Part shown: piece by piece, positions 53,030 to 62,943 of the stretch | Layout: every line of letters begins with the position of its first letter | Numbering within the stretch: the first letter of the stretch is position 1 | Translations under genes and position numbers: made by a program | From: Granulosicoccus sp964390335 | GTDB lineage: Bacteria; Pseudomonadota; Gammaproteobacteria; Granulosicoccales; Granulosicoccaceae | Assembly: GCA_964390335.1 (NCBI GenBank) | Contig: CAYMHU010000020.1 | Coordinates: forward strand, 4,937 to 68,936 | Reading direction: 5' to 3' | DNA length: 64,000 nucleotides | The notes under the pieces: model-generated | The model's input: only the letters and a program-made list of their open reading frames with translations | Database searches by the model: none | What the model was told of the DNA's origin: nothing

Positions 53030-54367
53030 CTATAAAATGTAACGACTAAGATCGACATCTTCTACGAGATCGCCGAGGTGACTATTTACATACGCTGTGT
53101 CAACTACAATAGATGTGCCGCTTTTATCAGCGGCTTCGAACGATGCAGTTTCTAACAAGCGTTCCATCACTGTATGCAGCCGCCGGGCACCTATGTTTTC
53201 GGTGGTTTCATTGACTTGCCACGCTACTTCCGCAATACGGGTTACACCGTCGCTGGTAAAAGACAAATCAACCTTTTCCGTTGCCATTAACGCGGTTGCT
53301 TGCTCTGTTAAAGAGGCGTCTGGTTCGGTAAGAATACGCACAAAATCGTCGGTTGTTAATGCGGAAAGCTCTACCCGAATGGGCAAGCGACCTTGCAATT
53401 CCGGAATGAGATCAGAAGGTTTAGATAAATGAAATGCACCGGAGGCAATAAACAAAATATGGTCGGTTTTAATCATGCCGAACTTAGTGGACACTGTACT
53501 GCCTTCTACTAAGGGCAGCAAATCGCGCTGCACACCTTCGCGAGACACATCAGCGCTTCCTGATCGTTCTGCACCCCTGGCGACTTTATCTATTTCATCG
53601 ATGAATACAATGCCGTTTTGTTCGATATTATCTAAAGCTGCGGATTTAATTTCTTCTTCGTCAACGAGTTTTAAAGCTTCTTCATCGGTTGCCATTTTCA
53701 TGGCATCACGAACTTTTAATTTGCGCTTTTTTGTTTTCTCCCCACTGCCCATATTTTGAAACAGCCCTTGTAGCTGCTGCGACATCTCTTCCATACCCGG
53801 AGGCGCCATGATTTCTACACCCATAGGGGAGGCGCTAACATCTATTTCAATTTCTTTATCGTCGAAATCACCTTCGCGTAATTTTTTCCGAAATTTCTGC
53901 CGGGTGCTGCTTTCTTCCGTTTCTACTACGCTTGCACTGGTAGAGCCGCGCGCTGGCGGCAGTAATGCATCAAGAATACGTTCTTCGGCTGCATCTTCAG
54001 CACGATTACGAACACTTTGCATTTCCCGCTCACGCGTTTCTTTTAACGCAACATCGGCTAAATCACGGATAATGGATTCAACATCGCGACCCACATACCC
54101 AACCTCGGTAAACTTGGTGGCTTCAACTTTGATAAACGGGGCATTGGCCAATCGCGACAACCGCCGCGCAATTTCTGTTTTACCAACACCGGTTGGACCG
54201 ATCATCAAAATATTCTTTGGCGTGATTTCGGCTCGCAGCTCTTCAGCCACTTGCATACGACGCCAGCGATTCCGCAGCGCTATCGCAACAGAGCGTTTAG
54301 CCGCCTGCTGCCCAACTATGTGCTTATCGAGTTCTTGCACAATTTCACGGGGTGTCATCTGGGACAT
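53030..54367 (-). CDS. hslU: ATP-dependent protease ATPase subunit HslU
   Basis: An AAA+ unfoldase of 445 residues that feeds substrates to HslV. Features are the opening MTPREIVQELDKHIVGQ, Walker A GPTGVGKT (about 57-64), Walker B VFIDEIDK near 258, the inserted I-domain (about 110-240) and the C-terminal tail LSRYIL, which docks into HslV. It lies 3 bp after hslV. Confidence 0.97.
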   Translation of the reverse strand: MSQMTPREIVQELDKHIVGQQAAKRSVAIALRNRWRRMQVAEELRAEITPKNILMIGPTGVGKTEIARRLSRLANAPFIKVEATKFTEVGYVGRDVESIIRDLADVALKETREREMQSVRNRAEDAAEERILDALLPPARGSTSASVVETEESSTRQKFRKKLREGDFDDKEIEIDVSASPMGVEIMAPPGMEEMSQQLQGLFQNMGSGEKTKKRKLKVRDAMKMATDEEALKLVDEEEIKSAALDNIEQNGIVFIDEIDKVARGAERSGSADVSREGVQRDLLPLVEGSTVSTKFGMIKTDHILFIASGAFHLSKPSDLIPELQGRLPIRVELSALTTDDFVRILTEPDASLTEQATALMATEKVDLSFTSDGVTRIAEVAWQVNETTENIGARRLHTVMERLLETASFEAADKSGTSIVVDTAYVNSHLGDLVEDVDLSRYIL

Positions 54368-54370
54368 GGC

Positions 54371-54913
54371 TTAATCGTATTCCAGTGTTTCTATGGTTAA
54401 GTTGTTATTGGTATAAATGCAGATGTCAGCTGCAGTTTCAAGACTGTATCGCACGACGCTTTCAGCATCGAGCTCGGTATGATCGAGTAATGCACGCGCC
54501 GCCGATTTGGCAAAATCACCGCCGGAACCGATTGCAATTAGGCCGTTCTCCGGTTCGATGACATCGCCATTGCCTGTTATAACCAGTGAATCTTTCGCAT
54601 CTGCCACCGCCAGTAATGCCTCTAAGCGACGCAACATACGATCGGTACGCCAATCTTTGGCAAGCTCGACGGCTGCGCGAGTTAAATGCCCACCATGCTC
54701 TTCCAGCTTACCTTCAAAGCGCTCAAAAAGTGTGAACGCATCGGCGGTCCCACCGGCAAAACCTGCCAGAACCTGGTTACGATATAGGCGGCGTACCTTG
54801 CGGGCATTACCCTTCATGACCACATTGCCCATGCTGACCTGACCGTCGCCGCCAATAACCACCTGATTTCCACGCCTTACCGAGCAAATCGTTGTGCCGC
54901 GATACTGTTCCAA
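54371..54913 (-). CDS. hslV: ATP-dependent protease peptidase subunit HslV
   Basis: A proteasome-beta-like peptidase of 180 residues. The catalytic N-terminal threonine is in YRGTTICSVRRG and would be exposed by removal of the first few residues. The GGDGQVSMGN block and FAGGTADAFTLFERFE near 55-70 are characteristic. It forms the HslUV complex with the next gene. Confidence 0.96.
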   Translation of the reverse strand: MEQYRGTTICSVRRGNQVVIGGDGQVSMGNVVMKGNARKVRRLYRNQVLAGFAGGTADAFTLFERFEGKLEEHGGHLTRAAVELAKDWRTDRMLRRLEALLAVADAKDSLVITGNGDVIEPENGLIAIGSGGDFAKSAARALLDHTELDAESVVRYSLETAADICIYTNNNLTIETLEYD

Positions 54914-55042
54914 TGCTAAATCCTCGTTTTTTGCGCTGCTGTAACAGGATAGAATACTGCAGTAGTTTAAACTGTTGATGCAGCCTCAGTGCGTAATCCT
55001 GAAGCTTTATTCAGGGGCATATTCGTCACAAATCAATCCAAC

Positions 55043-56566
55043 ATGCAGCTAACCGTTCCACAACGTACCATTGCCGACACCCAGAGCTTTCCCGTAGACC
55101 CGGATGGCGTTAACCAGTGGTTGGCAAAACTGGACCCCAGTAACTCTTTTGAAGACGCTAAGGAGGTTTATCGGGGCTTACGGCATAGTAATCGGCTGCA
55201 CAACGATGTACATCGAAGACGTGCGGTCATAGCGTGCTTCATACCGACATTGCGGGAAATGCATGCCACGCTTTTAGAAACCTGCCAGGCACAGCCGTTA
55301 CCACTAACCGCCGAGTTTTTTCGGCGTGCACAATTATTAGATGGCCTACTGCGCGAAGAAGCGTTTGCGTTCAAGATTTTATTAGCTGACAGCCCTCACC
55401 CACAAGCCGATGATGCACGTCGAGCTATGCAAGCGTTGGCAAAACAAGCTGAGGCCCGGGTGCATGGTTATAAATCCATTCCGGAAATGCTGCTGCTCGA
55501 TGCATATCAGTTGTATGCGCTAGCAGAAGAATTTGCGTTACTGGATATAAAACCCAGTGATGAATCTCAAACAACTGGCGAGCACTTTGCGTATATTCTG
55601 CTGCTAACTATTGCCGATACCCAACAACATCGTGTTCGACAGATAACGCCGCTCCTTAATTTTCTTAGACAATCAGCAAAATTGGTCATAGTCACAGATC
55701 AGAACCCGAAACATTTAACGTCTTCAACACATCTGGCTATACACCTTGAACACGGCGCGCGACCTGTCCCCGCCGCATCAATGACATACACCGAGCATGT
55801 TCGATGGTTGGAATTATCGCATGTTATGAGCGCAACCGATAAACAGCTCGCCCATGCCAGAACAGAACACACCACCTTGGCTGGTACTGAAGTGCTTGAT
55901 CGTCATTCAATCACTCGACTGCGATTCACATTAGCACGCAGCCGCAACAGACGTACTAGCAGAGTGATACTGTTCGAACCACAACAAGTCATTATCGGGC
56001 ACAAGGCCATGTGCGCGTTTTTGCATTTGGCAGCAAGCAAAGCGAAAGAAGACATTTCAACCGGCGATGAGCTACCGCCCGTTCTACATGCAATCAATGA
56101 AGAACAATGGAATATGGTTAATCAAACACCCCAAGGGGCTTGCTTGGTTAGCTCAAACTGCAAAGCAGGTATGGTACAAGTTGGAGAGTTAGTCAGTTTG
56201 CAGATGCCTGATAATACTGCCACCGTGAATGAAAACGGAAAAACTAGCGCTATGCTCGGGCTAATTAGATGGATAAAAGCCAGCGATAAAACGCAACTAA
56301 AAATTGGTATCGAATACTTGGCAAAAGGTGCGCTACCCATCGGTATATCGCGCACCGACAGCGATGATATTGTTGCAGATGACGCGCTTATCGTTGCTTG
56401 TAAGGTTCGCGATAAAGTGCTGCAAACCATTTTACTGCCATCGTATTTATATCAAACCGGCGACAGGCTTACAGTCTCCCTAAATGGTAAGTCACGTAAA
56501 GTAGTGCTTCACAAAACCCTACAGAGCAATGGCTTGTTTAGTCATTTTTCCCTGATTGACGAGTGA
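55043..56566 (+). CDS. PilZ-like domain protein, possible cyclic di-GMP effector
   Basis: A 507-residue protein from ATG 55043; a GTG at 54989 would add 18 residues, and neither start has a strong ribosome site. The N-terminal 240 residues are helical and unassigned. The C-terminal part (about 370-505) has the PilZ-type GLIRWIK...LKIGIEYLAKG pattern. The canonical RxxxR motif is not clearly seen, so nucleotide binding is uncertain. It is divergent from hslV. Confidence 0.6.
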   Translation: MQLTVPQRTIADTQSFPVDPDGVNQWLAKLDPSNSFEDAKEVYRGLRHSNRLHNDVHRRRAVIACFIPTLREMHATLLETCQAQPLPLTAEFFRRAQLLDGLLREEAFAFKILLADSPHPQADDARRAMQALAKQAEARVHGYKSIPEMLLLDAYQLYALAEEFALLDIKPSDESQTTGEHFAYILLLTIADTQQHRVRQITPLLNFLRQSAKLVIVTDQNPKHLTSSTHLAIHLEHGARPVPAASMTYTEHVRWLELSHVMSATDKQLAHARTEHTTLAGTEVLDRHSITRLRFTLARSRNRRTSRVILFEPQQVIIGHKAMCAFLHLAASKAKEDISTGDELPPVLHAINEEQWNMVNQTPQGACLVSSNCKAGMVQVGELVSLQMPDNTATVNENGKTSAMLGLIRWIKASDKTQLKIGIEYLAKGALPIGISRTDSDDIVADDALIVACKVRDKVLQTILLPSYLYQTGDRLTVSLNGKSRKVVLHKTLQSNGLFSHFSLIDE

Positions 56567-56579
56567 GTCGTTCGCTAAA

Positions 56580-56612
56580 AAAACATACTGCCACTGGATC
56601 ATTTCACTGCGA
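56580..56612 (-). terminator. Weak hairpin between PilZ-like gene and xerC
   Basis: A TGGATC/GATCCA stem lies downstream of xerC on the minus strand and is followed, after about 13 bases, by a T7 run. Spacing is too long for a strong intrinsic terminator. Confidence 0.3.
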
Positions 56613-56643
56613 TCCATTCCGATTACCAAAAGCCATAAGTGAA

Positions 56644-57564
56644 CTAATCAGATTTCTCAGTGGCCTCACTACGCTTAGCGCGTGGATGCGCTTCGTCATA
56701 CACTTTTGCTAAATGCTGGAAATCCAAATGTGTGTACACCTGAGTGGTACTGATATCCGCGTGCCCTAACAACTCCTGCACTGCACGCAAATCGCCACTG
56801 CTTTCCAGTAAGTGGCTGGCAAAGGAATGTCGTAGCATGTGCGGATAACAATCTCTGTTCAATCCTTGTGATTCAGCGAGTTTCTTTAATCGCATTTGCA
56901 CGGTACGCGGTGCAATGCGTTTACCGCGTGAACTTAAAAATACAGCCTTGTCATCGGCACCTGGGGTCATGCGGCGGTATCCGAGCCACTTGTTGATGGC
57001 TTCAACCGCATGTTTACCTACTGGTAAATCGCGTACTTTACCGCCTTTACCAGTTACTCGAACCTGACCAACACTTAAATCGAGATCTGCTAAATCCAAT
57101 CCCACCAGCTCCGCCAAGCGTAAGCCAGACGAGTACATTAATTCGAACATCGCCAAGTCACGACAGATCATTGGATCGCTTAAGTTTTGCGATAACAACC
57201 GGCTGACCTCATCAGGGTCTAGTGTGGCTGGCAAGGCTTTTTTGTCTTTGGGGGCCAGGATGTCCGCTGCTGGGTTCACTTCAGCGCGACCCAGCTTAAT
57301 TAAAAATGTGTATAAACCGCGTAACGCCGATAATCGGCGCGCAAGACTTCGACCAGCAATACCTTCACGATGTTGCTCAGCGATAATGGAGCGCACATCA
57401 CTACCAGTGATTGAATCCCAGCTCTTAATTTCACGGTTTAAGGCTGAGCGAGCAATCGCTTTTAAATCGCGTGAGTAATTACTGACTGTGTGTGGAGAGC
57501 ACCTGCGAGCAACGCGGAGATCTTCCAAATAATCTTCAATGGCGAGGTCAAAACTAGACATCAC
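56644..57564 (-). CDS. xerC: Tyrosine recombinase XerC
   Basis: Resolves chromosome dimers at dif with XerD. The N-terminal SAM-like DNA-binding domain covers about 1-90. The catalytic residues are visible: Arg in SGLRLAE near 150, Lys in VTGKGGK near 175, HMLRHSFASHLL (His and Arg) near 243-254, His in LLGHADIS and the nucleophile Tyr in TQVYTHLD near 282. The length is 306. The position after DUF484 and dapF is the standard one. Confidence 0.95.
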   Translation of the reverse strand: MMSSFDLAIEDYLEDLRVARRCSPHTVSNYSRDLKAIARSALNREIKSWDSITGSDVRSIIAEQHREGIAGRSLARRLSALRGLYTFLIKLGRAEVNPAADILAPKDKKALPATLDPDEVSRLLSQNLSDPMICRDLAMFELMYSSGLRLAELVGLDLADLDLSVGQVRVTGKGGKVRDLPVGKHAVEAINKWLGYRRMTPGADDKAVFLSSRGKRIAPRTVQMRLKKLAESQGLNRDCYPHMLRHSFASHLLESSGDLRAVQELLGHADISTTQVYTHLDFQHLAKVYDEAHPRAKRSEATEKSD

Positions 57565-57576
57565 GCTTTCTCCTGG

Positions 57577-58269
57577 TTATACGAGGGTGTCCACACGTCG
57601 GCTTAGTACTTCACCGAGTTGGTTTAAAAACATCACCCCTTTCCCACGAGCAAAGCGAGTTTCATCCTTACTGGGTAGCGCCACTAAGCCAAGCTTACGT
57701 TGGTGCACCAAAGGAATTACTGCTGCTGAAGCAACGTCTTCCGCGTTGTCATCGAATACTAGTTCTTTCTGCGCGTCATCCAGTGGCCCGCACTGGGTTT
57801 CGCGTTTTTCAAACACATCATTGAACAGAGCAATCTTTTCATGCTCTGGGCTAATGAAAGTATAGTCGCTGTTAAGATTTTCGCTATCAGATGCAGCGAA
57901 CAACACCACTTTGACATCGTCCGCATTAAAATTGACAAGTAAGCTATCGCGCGTCAGCCCAATGACTTCATCGAGAGTTTGGGCTGAAATAATTTCCTGA
58001 ATGAGCGTGTGTAAGCGCTGATGGAGTTGTTCGTTTTCACGCGCAACCGTGATTAAGTCATGCAGACTGTTTTCCAGATTGAAGCATTTGTTGCGTAATA
58101 CACTGACTTGTTTCTCTATTAAAGAGACAGCGTTGCCTGTGTGATGAGGAATAGCCAATCGTGGCAAAACCTCAGAATGCTGGTTAAAAAACTCTGGGTT
58201 GGTTGTCAGGAATTTCGCTACCGATTCCGCAGTTAGCGCTTCGCTGAGTTCTTGTTGTTCTGCTTGCAT
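57577..58269 (-). CDS. DUF484 family protein
   Basis: A 230-residue protein matching DUF484, a GAF-like domain family placed between dapF and xerC in many gammaproteobacteria. The opening VAKFLTTNPEFFNQHSEVLPRLAIPH and the C-terminal RGKGVMFLNQLGEVLSRRV are characteristic. Its biochemical role is not known. Confidence 0.9.
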   Translation of the reverse strand: MQAEQQELSEALTAESVAKFLTTNPEFFNQHSEVLPRLAIPHHTGNAVSLIEKQVSVLRNKCFNLENSLHDLITVARENEQLHQRLHTLIQEIISAQTLDEVIGLTRDSLLVNFNADDVKVVLFAASDSENLNSDYTFISPEHEKIALFNDVFEKRETQCGPLDDAQKELVFDDNAEDVASAAVIPLVHQRKLGLVALPSKDETRFARGKGVMFLNQLGEVLSRRVDTLV

Positions 58270-58272
58270 GTC

Positions 58273-59106
58273 TTACATTCTTGTTTGGCCCTCAAAGACT
58301 GTAGAACATGGTCCCGTCATTTCAATCGACGAATTTAAATTGGGCCAAACAATTTTCAGGTCACCACCGGGTAAGGTTACATTCACTGTTTTGTCAAGTA
58401 ATCCTTGTATATGCCCTATTGCTGCAGCAGCACAGGCTCCGGTACCGCAGGCTCGGGTTTCCCCAACGCCTCGCTCATACACCCGTAAAAAAATATTTCC
58501 AGCATCGACGACTTGCATAAAGCCAACATTTACTCTACTCGGAAAACGTTCGTGAGATTCAATAAGCGATCCGAGTAATTCCACGTTAGCAGTTTGTACG
58601 TCATCCACCTGTATCACAACATGTGGATTGCCAATAGAGGCAGACCCCACTTTCAGAATTTTATCGCCAACAGTCAGATCGTAAAACGCTGATTTCTCAT
58701 CGGCGAGAAATGGAATCAGCGCCGGCTCAAATTCCACCACACCCATTTGCACCGTAACGGTTTCATCGTCATGCGCTAGCAATGTCACCAGACCGGACGA
58801 CGTATTTACGTTTATTTCTGTGTTGTTAGTTAAGCCCTTATCAATGACATAGCGAGCAAAGCACCGCGCTCCGTTGCCACAATGCTCTACTTCTTCTCCA
58901 TCGGCATTAAAAATACGGTAGTCGAATTCGGCGTTGCTGACACTGGGCGATTGCACTATCAGCAGTTGATCGAAGCCAATACCTGTGTGCCGGTTTGATA
59001 AGGCCCGGATGCGCTCATTCTCAAATTGCACGGAACCATCTGTATTATCAACAACAATGAAATCGTTCCCGAGTCCGTGCATTTTTGTGAAGTTTATTTC
59101 GCGCAT
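58273..59106 (-). CDS. dapF: Diaminopimelate epimerase
   Basis: Interconverts LL- and meso-diaminopimelate for lysine and peptidoglycan. The two catalytic cysteines are in HCGNGARCFARYV (about 75-87) and GETRACGTGACAAA (about 220-233). The length (277) is normal. It is 26 bp after lysA and 3 bp before DUF484. Confidence 0.96.
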   Translation of the reverse strand: MREINFTKMHGLGNDFIVVDNTDGSVQFENERIRALSNRHTGIGFDQLLIVQSPSVSNAEFDYRIFNADGEEVEHCGNGARCFARYVIDKGLTNNTEINVNTSSGLVTLLAHDDETVTVQMGVVEFEPALIPFLADEKSAFYDLTVGDKILKVGSASIGNPHVVIQVDDVQTANVELLGSLIESHERFPSRVNVGFMQVVDAGNIFLRVYERGVGETRACGTGACAAAAIGHIQGLLDKTVNVTLPGGDLKIVWPNLNSSIEMTGPCSTVFEGQTRM

Positions 59107-59132
59107 GTGCTTAACTTATGGCTTTATTGTCA

Positions 59133-60377
59133 CTAAGGCAAGCGCGATTCAGATGCAAATAGCGCATCAATCGCTTCGCGCTCCCTGACCACATAGGCTG
59201 CATCGCCGGAAATCATGACTTCCGCTGCCCGAGCACGTGTATTGTAGTTCGAGCTCATAACAAACCCGTACGCGCCAGCTGACATTACGGCCAGTAGATC
59301 GCCCTGCTCTATCGATAACGAGCGTTCTTTACCAAGAAAATCGGCCGATTCACAAATGGGACCCACTACATCGTAGCTTTTCTGGGGGTGTTGATTATCC
59401 TGAACCTCAACAATGCCCTGCCATGCGCTGTACAACGCAGGCCGAATGAGATCGTTCATGGCCGCATCCACCACGGCAAAATGCTTGTCATCATTACTTT
59501 TCAAATACTCAACCTTAGTCAGCAGTACGCCTGCTGGGCCTGCAATAAAGCGACCCGGTTCCACCATGATTTCCAACTTACGCTCGCCAATAGCATCAAT
59601 GACACAGCTTGCCCAATCGTCTATTTTCAGCGGTGTTTCGCCTTCGTAGTTAATCCCTTGGCCACCGCCCACGTCCAAGTGCGATAACTCGATGCCGTCC
59701 TCTGCCAGTTGATCAACCAACTCGATCAAAATTTTTAGCGCGTCTTTATAGGGTTCAATACTGGTCAGCTGGGACCCAATATGGCAATCCATGCCTTGCA
59801 CATCCAGTGATGGTAGTTGCGCTGCACGTTGATAGATGGCTCGCGCATCGCGCATATTGACCCCAAATTTATTCTCTTTTAAGCCGGTTGAGATATACGG
59901 GTGTGTTTGCGCATCAACATCGGGATTCACTCTCAGCGACACTGGCGCAACGACTCCTAACGCAGCAGCCACATCGGCTAGGCGATTAAGCTCTGCCTCA
60001 GATTCAACATTAAAACAGCGAATACCAACTTCGAGCGCTTCGGTTAATTCAGCGGTGGTTTTGCCCACACCGGAGAACACGATCTTTTTAGGGTTACCTC
60101 CAGCTGCCAGAACCCGGCGTAACTCGCCACCGGATACTATGTCGAATCCAGAGCCCATGCGGGCCAGCACATCCAACACAGCTAAATTTGAATTAGCCTT
60201 AACGGCATAACAAATGAGATGTGGTCGGGATTCCAAGGCATCAGCAAAGCACTGCCACGCGCTTTCCAATGCATCGCGGCTATACACATATAATGGTGTA
60301 CCAAATTCCTCGACCAACGAATCACACGGGTAATCCTGAACGTGCAAAACACCGTTTTTTTTCTTAATAAAATCCAT
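59133..60377 (-). CDS. lysA: Diaminopimelate decarboxylase
   Basis: A fold-type III PLP enzyme that makes lysine from meso-diaminopimelate. The PLP lysine is in YAVKANSNLAVL near 57-68, with GGGQGINYEGE near 243 and EPGRFIAGPAG near 284. The C-terminal CESADFLG block supplies a substrate cysteine. The length is 414. Confidence 0.96.
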   Translation of the reverse strand: MDFIKKKNGVLHVQDYPCDSLVEEFGTPLYVYSRDALESAWQCFADALESRPHLICYAVKANSNLAVLDVLARMGSGFDIVSGGELRRVLAAGGNPKKIVFSGVGKTTAELTEALEVGIRCFNVESEAELNRLADVAAALGVVAPVSLRVNPDVDAQTHPYISTGLKENKFGVNMRDARAIYQRAAQLPSLDVQGMDCHIGSQLTSIEPYKDALKILIELVDQLAEDGIELSHLDVGGGQGINYEGETPLKIDDWASCVIDAIGERKLEIMVEPGRFIAGPAGVLLTKVEYLKSNDDKHFAVVDAAMNDLIRPALYSAWQGIVEVQDNQHPQKSYDVVGPICESADFLGKERSLSIEQGDLLAVMSAGAYGFVMSSNYNTRARAAEVMISGDAAYVVREREAIDALFASESRLP

Positions 60378-60449
60378 ACTGCTTAATATCCAAACTTCGC
60401 CAAACGACTATGCACGAATGACTGTATTGGTGAGCTTATGCTGGCTGAT

Positions 60450-60635
60450 TTACTGCGCAGACTGTGGCGTTTGACCCGACTGTTTTTTCTTTTTGTCTTG
60501 TTCTAATTCTTCCAACAATGCTTTTTGCTCTGCGGTTAATTCCACCGGTTCGAGAAACAGGTCACCTTTATTGCCACAAGCAACAAGCATTATCAGGCAA
60601 AACAACAGACTAATTTGGCACAACAATGCTTTCAT
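60450..60635 (-). CDS. lptM: LPS translocon maturation chaperone LptM-type lipoprotein
   Basis: A 61-residue lipoprotein: a short signal ending in the lipobox LVAC (Cys 20), then GNKGDLFLE and a charged tail. In E. coli LptM helps LptD mature in the outer membrane. A longer frame starting at 61049 is antisense to the esterase gene and is not credible, so the ATG at 60635 is used. Its place before lysA-dapF is conserved. Confidence 0.88.
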   Translation of the reverse strand: MKALLCQISLLFCLIMLVACGNKGDLFLEPVELTAEQKALLEELEQDKKKKQSGQTPQSAQ

Positions 60636-60711
60636 GGGTAAACCCCGTCTTGTGATCTCAGGTTTGGAGTATACTCCGTGACAGCGTTCGCTCTGGAATT
60701 TCACACTGTTA

Positions 60712-61389
60712 ATGACAAATAAATTACTCGAATTCATCGAAATTGAAACATCTGAGACTATCGAATATTCCGTTATCTGGCTGCATGGGCTAGGCGCGAG
60801 CGGGCATGATTTCGAACCTATAGTGCCCGAGCTAAAATTTCCACAACGTCCCGGGGTCCGGTTTATCTTTCCACACGCTCCTATTCGCCCTATTACAGTC
60901 AATGGTGGTGCATCCATGCGCGCCTGGTATGACATCGACTCACTGGATTTCGACTCGCGCCAGCAGGATGATGCGGGTATCGCGCAATCAGTTTCCGAAG
61001 TGCACGATCTAATCAATAACGAAATACAGCGCGGCATCGCCGAGAACAATATTTTGCTTGCCGGGTTTTCTCAAGGTGGTGCAATTGCCTTGCAAGCCGG
61101 CCTGACCCTAGACAAACCTATCGCTGGTATTGTTGCACTAAGCACCTACTTACCAATGCTGCAAGATGCCGTCGATACCATTGCAGACGAAAAACTCCGT
61201 ACACCTATATTTATGGCGCACGGTGCATTGGATGACGTAATCCCGGTATCCATTGCAACTGCATCGCGCGATATGCTGAATGCTCGTGGTGCTGTGGTGG
61301 AATGGCATGAATACGATATCCCACACAGCGTGAGTATGGAAGAAGTCGAAGCTTTATCGACTTGGTTTAAACGCTTATTTGGTATGTAG
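60712..61389 (+). CDS. Alpha/beta-hydrolase, carboxylesterase/phospholipase family
   Basis: A 225-residue protein of the YpfH/Abhydrolase_2 group. The nucleophile is in AGFSQGGAIALQ near 114-125, the acid in GALDDVIPV near 175 and the His in DIPHSVSMEEV near 207. The LHGLGASGHDFEPIVPEL opening forms the oxyanion hole. It probably hydrolyses acyl esters or thioesters in the cytoplasm. It is divergent from lptM. Confidence 0.88.
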   Translation: MTNKLLEFIEIETSETIEYSVIWLHGLGASGHDFEPIVPELKFPQRPGVRFIFPHAPIRPITVNGGASMRAWYDIDSLDFDSRQQDDAGIAQSVSEVHDLINNEIQRGIAENNILLAGFSQGGAIALQAGLTLDKPIAGIVALSTYLPMLQDAVDTIADEKLRTPIFMAHGALDDVIPVSIATASRDMLNARGAVVEWHEYDIPHSVSMEEVEALSTWFKRLFGM

Positions 61390-61419
61390 CGGTCAGGTTA
61401 TCCAGCTGCTCTCTTTAAG

Positions 61420-61434
61420 CGCTTAATTTAAGCG
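61420..61434. terminator. Hairpin between convergent esterase and argH genes
   Basis: CGCTTAA and TTAAGCG flank one base, giving a perfect 7-bp dyad between the converging genes. The AT-rich flanks suggest a bidirectional terminator, though the loop would need partial opening. Confidence 0.4.
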
Positions 61435-61438
61435 ATTA

Positions 61439-62875
61439 TTATGTAGCAGCCCGATATACGCTAGCCAAGCGCTCACGTCCACGTGCCACTGCTGCCTTGA
61501 CTTGAGCAGGCGCGGTACCACCAAAATGATCGCGACTATTGACCGAGCCTTCAAGCGTTAACACCTCAAACACGTCTTGGCCAATTTTGTCACTGAACGA
61601 TGCCAATGTATCGAACGACATTTCGCTCAGATCGCAGTTATTATCGATGCCGTGTTTTACGGCCAAGCCGACCACCTCATGCGCATCACGAAACGCGAGC
61701 CCTTTTCTGACCAGATAATCGGCCAAATCGGTGGCCGTTGAAAATCCCTGACTGGCAGCATTGCGCATGCTGTCTTTGTTGGGCTCTATTGCAGGCACCA
61801 TATCGGCAAACGCCCGCAAGCAACCCAGTAATGTATCTACCGAGTCAAACAGAGGTTCTTTATCTTCTTGATTATCCTTGTTATAGGCCAGTGGCTGACC
61901 CTTCATAAGTGTTAACAAGGAAATTAAATTGCCATTGGTGCGACCTGTTTTTCCACGCACTAACTCGGGCACATCCGGGTTTTTCTTCTGCGGCATGATA
62001 GACGAACCCGTGCAAAATCGATCTGGCAGACGAATAAAATTAAACTGCGTTGATGTCCATAACACCAACTCTTCCGACATGCGCGATAAATGCATTAAAC
62101 ACGTTGCCGCGGCTGCACAAAATTCTATGGCGAAGTCTCTGTCGCTGACTGCATCAAGTGAATTTTCACTGATGACGTCAAAGCCCAGTATGCCCTGTGT
62201 GATGGTTCTATCGATTGGATAAGAAGTTCCTGCCAGTGCCGCTGAACCCAGTGGCATGGTATTAATTCGTCGCCTTGTGTCTGAAAGTCTGTCTAAATCA
62301 CGCAGCAGCATTTCGAACCAGGCCAGCAAATGATGACCAAAGGTGACCGGTTGCGCTGTTTGTAAATGTGTAAAGCCGGGCATGATGGTATCGCTGTTTT
62401 TATCTGCAAGCGTGAGCAAACCTTCCATCAGGCGTGTTAACTCAGCAGCTGCTTGATCGCATGCATCCCGCATATACAGACGGATATCCGTGGCTACTTG
62501 ATCGTTGCGCGATCGGCCGGTGTGTAGGCGTTTTCCCGCATCTCCAACCAAATCGGTAAGCGCGGCTTCAATGTTCATGTGAACATCTTCACGCGCAACC
62601 GACCATTCAAAATCACCGGCTTCAATGGAAGCCTGAATTTGATCTAAGCCATTATTAATAGCAGCAACATCCTCGCTGCTGAGAACACCGGTTTGCTTCA
62701 GCATTTCCGCGTGTGCGCGCGATCCCGCGATATCCTGCTTATACAGGCGCTGATCGAACTGCACTGAAGCCGTAAAGGCTTCTACAAATGCATCCGTGGA
62801 CTCGTCAAATCGACCACCCCACAGTTTGGGAGTATCGGTAGAGTTTGCGTTTGTTGGCTTTTCAGGTGAATTCAT
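61439..62875 (-). CDS. argH: Argininosuccinate lyase
   Basis: The last step of arginine synthesis, splitting argininosuccinate to arginine and fumarate. The family signature GSSIMPQKKNPD is near 290, HTGRSRNDQVATDIRLYMRD near 112 and GYTHLQ-like PGFTHLQTAQPV near 160. ATG 62875 gives 478 residues; a start at 62893 adds six. It is divergent from hemC, an arrangement common in Pseudomonas-like genomes. Confidence 0.95.
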   Translation of the reverse strand: MNSPEKPTNANSTDTPKLWGGRFDESTDAFVEAFTASVQFDQRLYKQDIAGSRAHAEMLKQTGVLSSEDVAAINNGLDQIQASIEAGDFEWSVAREDVHMNIEAALTDLVGDAGKRLHTGRSRNDQVATDIRLYMRDACDQAAAELTRLMEGLLTLADKNSDTIMPGFTHLQTAQPVTFGHHLLAWFEMLLRDLDRLSDTRRRINTMPLGSAALAGTSYPIDRTITQGILGFDVISENSLDAVSDRDFAIEFCAAAATCLMHLSRMSEELVLWTSTQFNFIRLPDRFCTGSSIMPQKKNPDVPELVRGKTGRTNGNLISLLTLMKGQPLAYNKDNQEDKEPLFDSVDTLLGCLRAFADMVPAIEPNKDSMRNAASQGFSTATDLADYLVRKGLAFRDAHEVVGLAVKHGIDNNCDLSEMSFDTLASFSDKIGQDVFEVLTLEGSVNSRDHFGGTAPAQVKAAVARGRERLASVYRAAT

Positions 62876-62943
62876 AGACAGTGCAGTTAACATGTATCCG
62901 GAAGTCCGTATACTATCAAGCTTTAGCCTTGGCTTTTAGAATC

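Noticed and set aside
53808..54374. 188-codon plus-strand frame inside hslU
   Set aside because: Antisense shadow of a complete, highly conserved hslU gene.
60636..61049. Long N-terminal extension of the LptM frame
   Set aside because: The extension is antisense to the esterase gene; the real lipoprotein begins at 60635 with a signal peptide.
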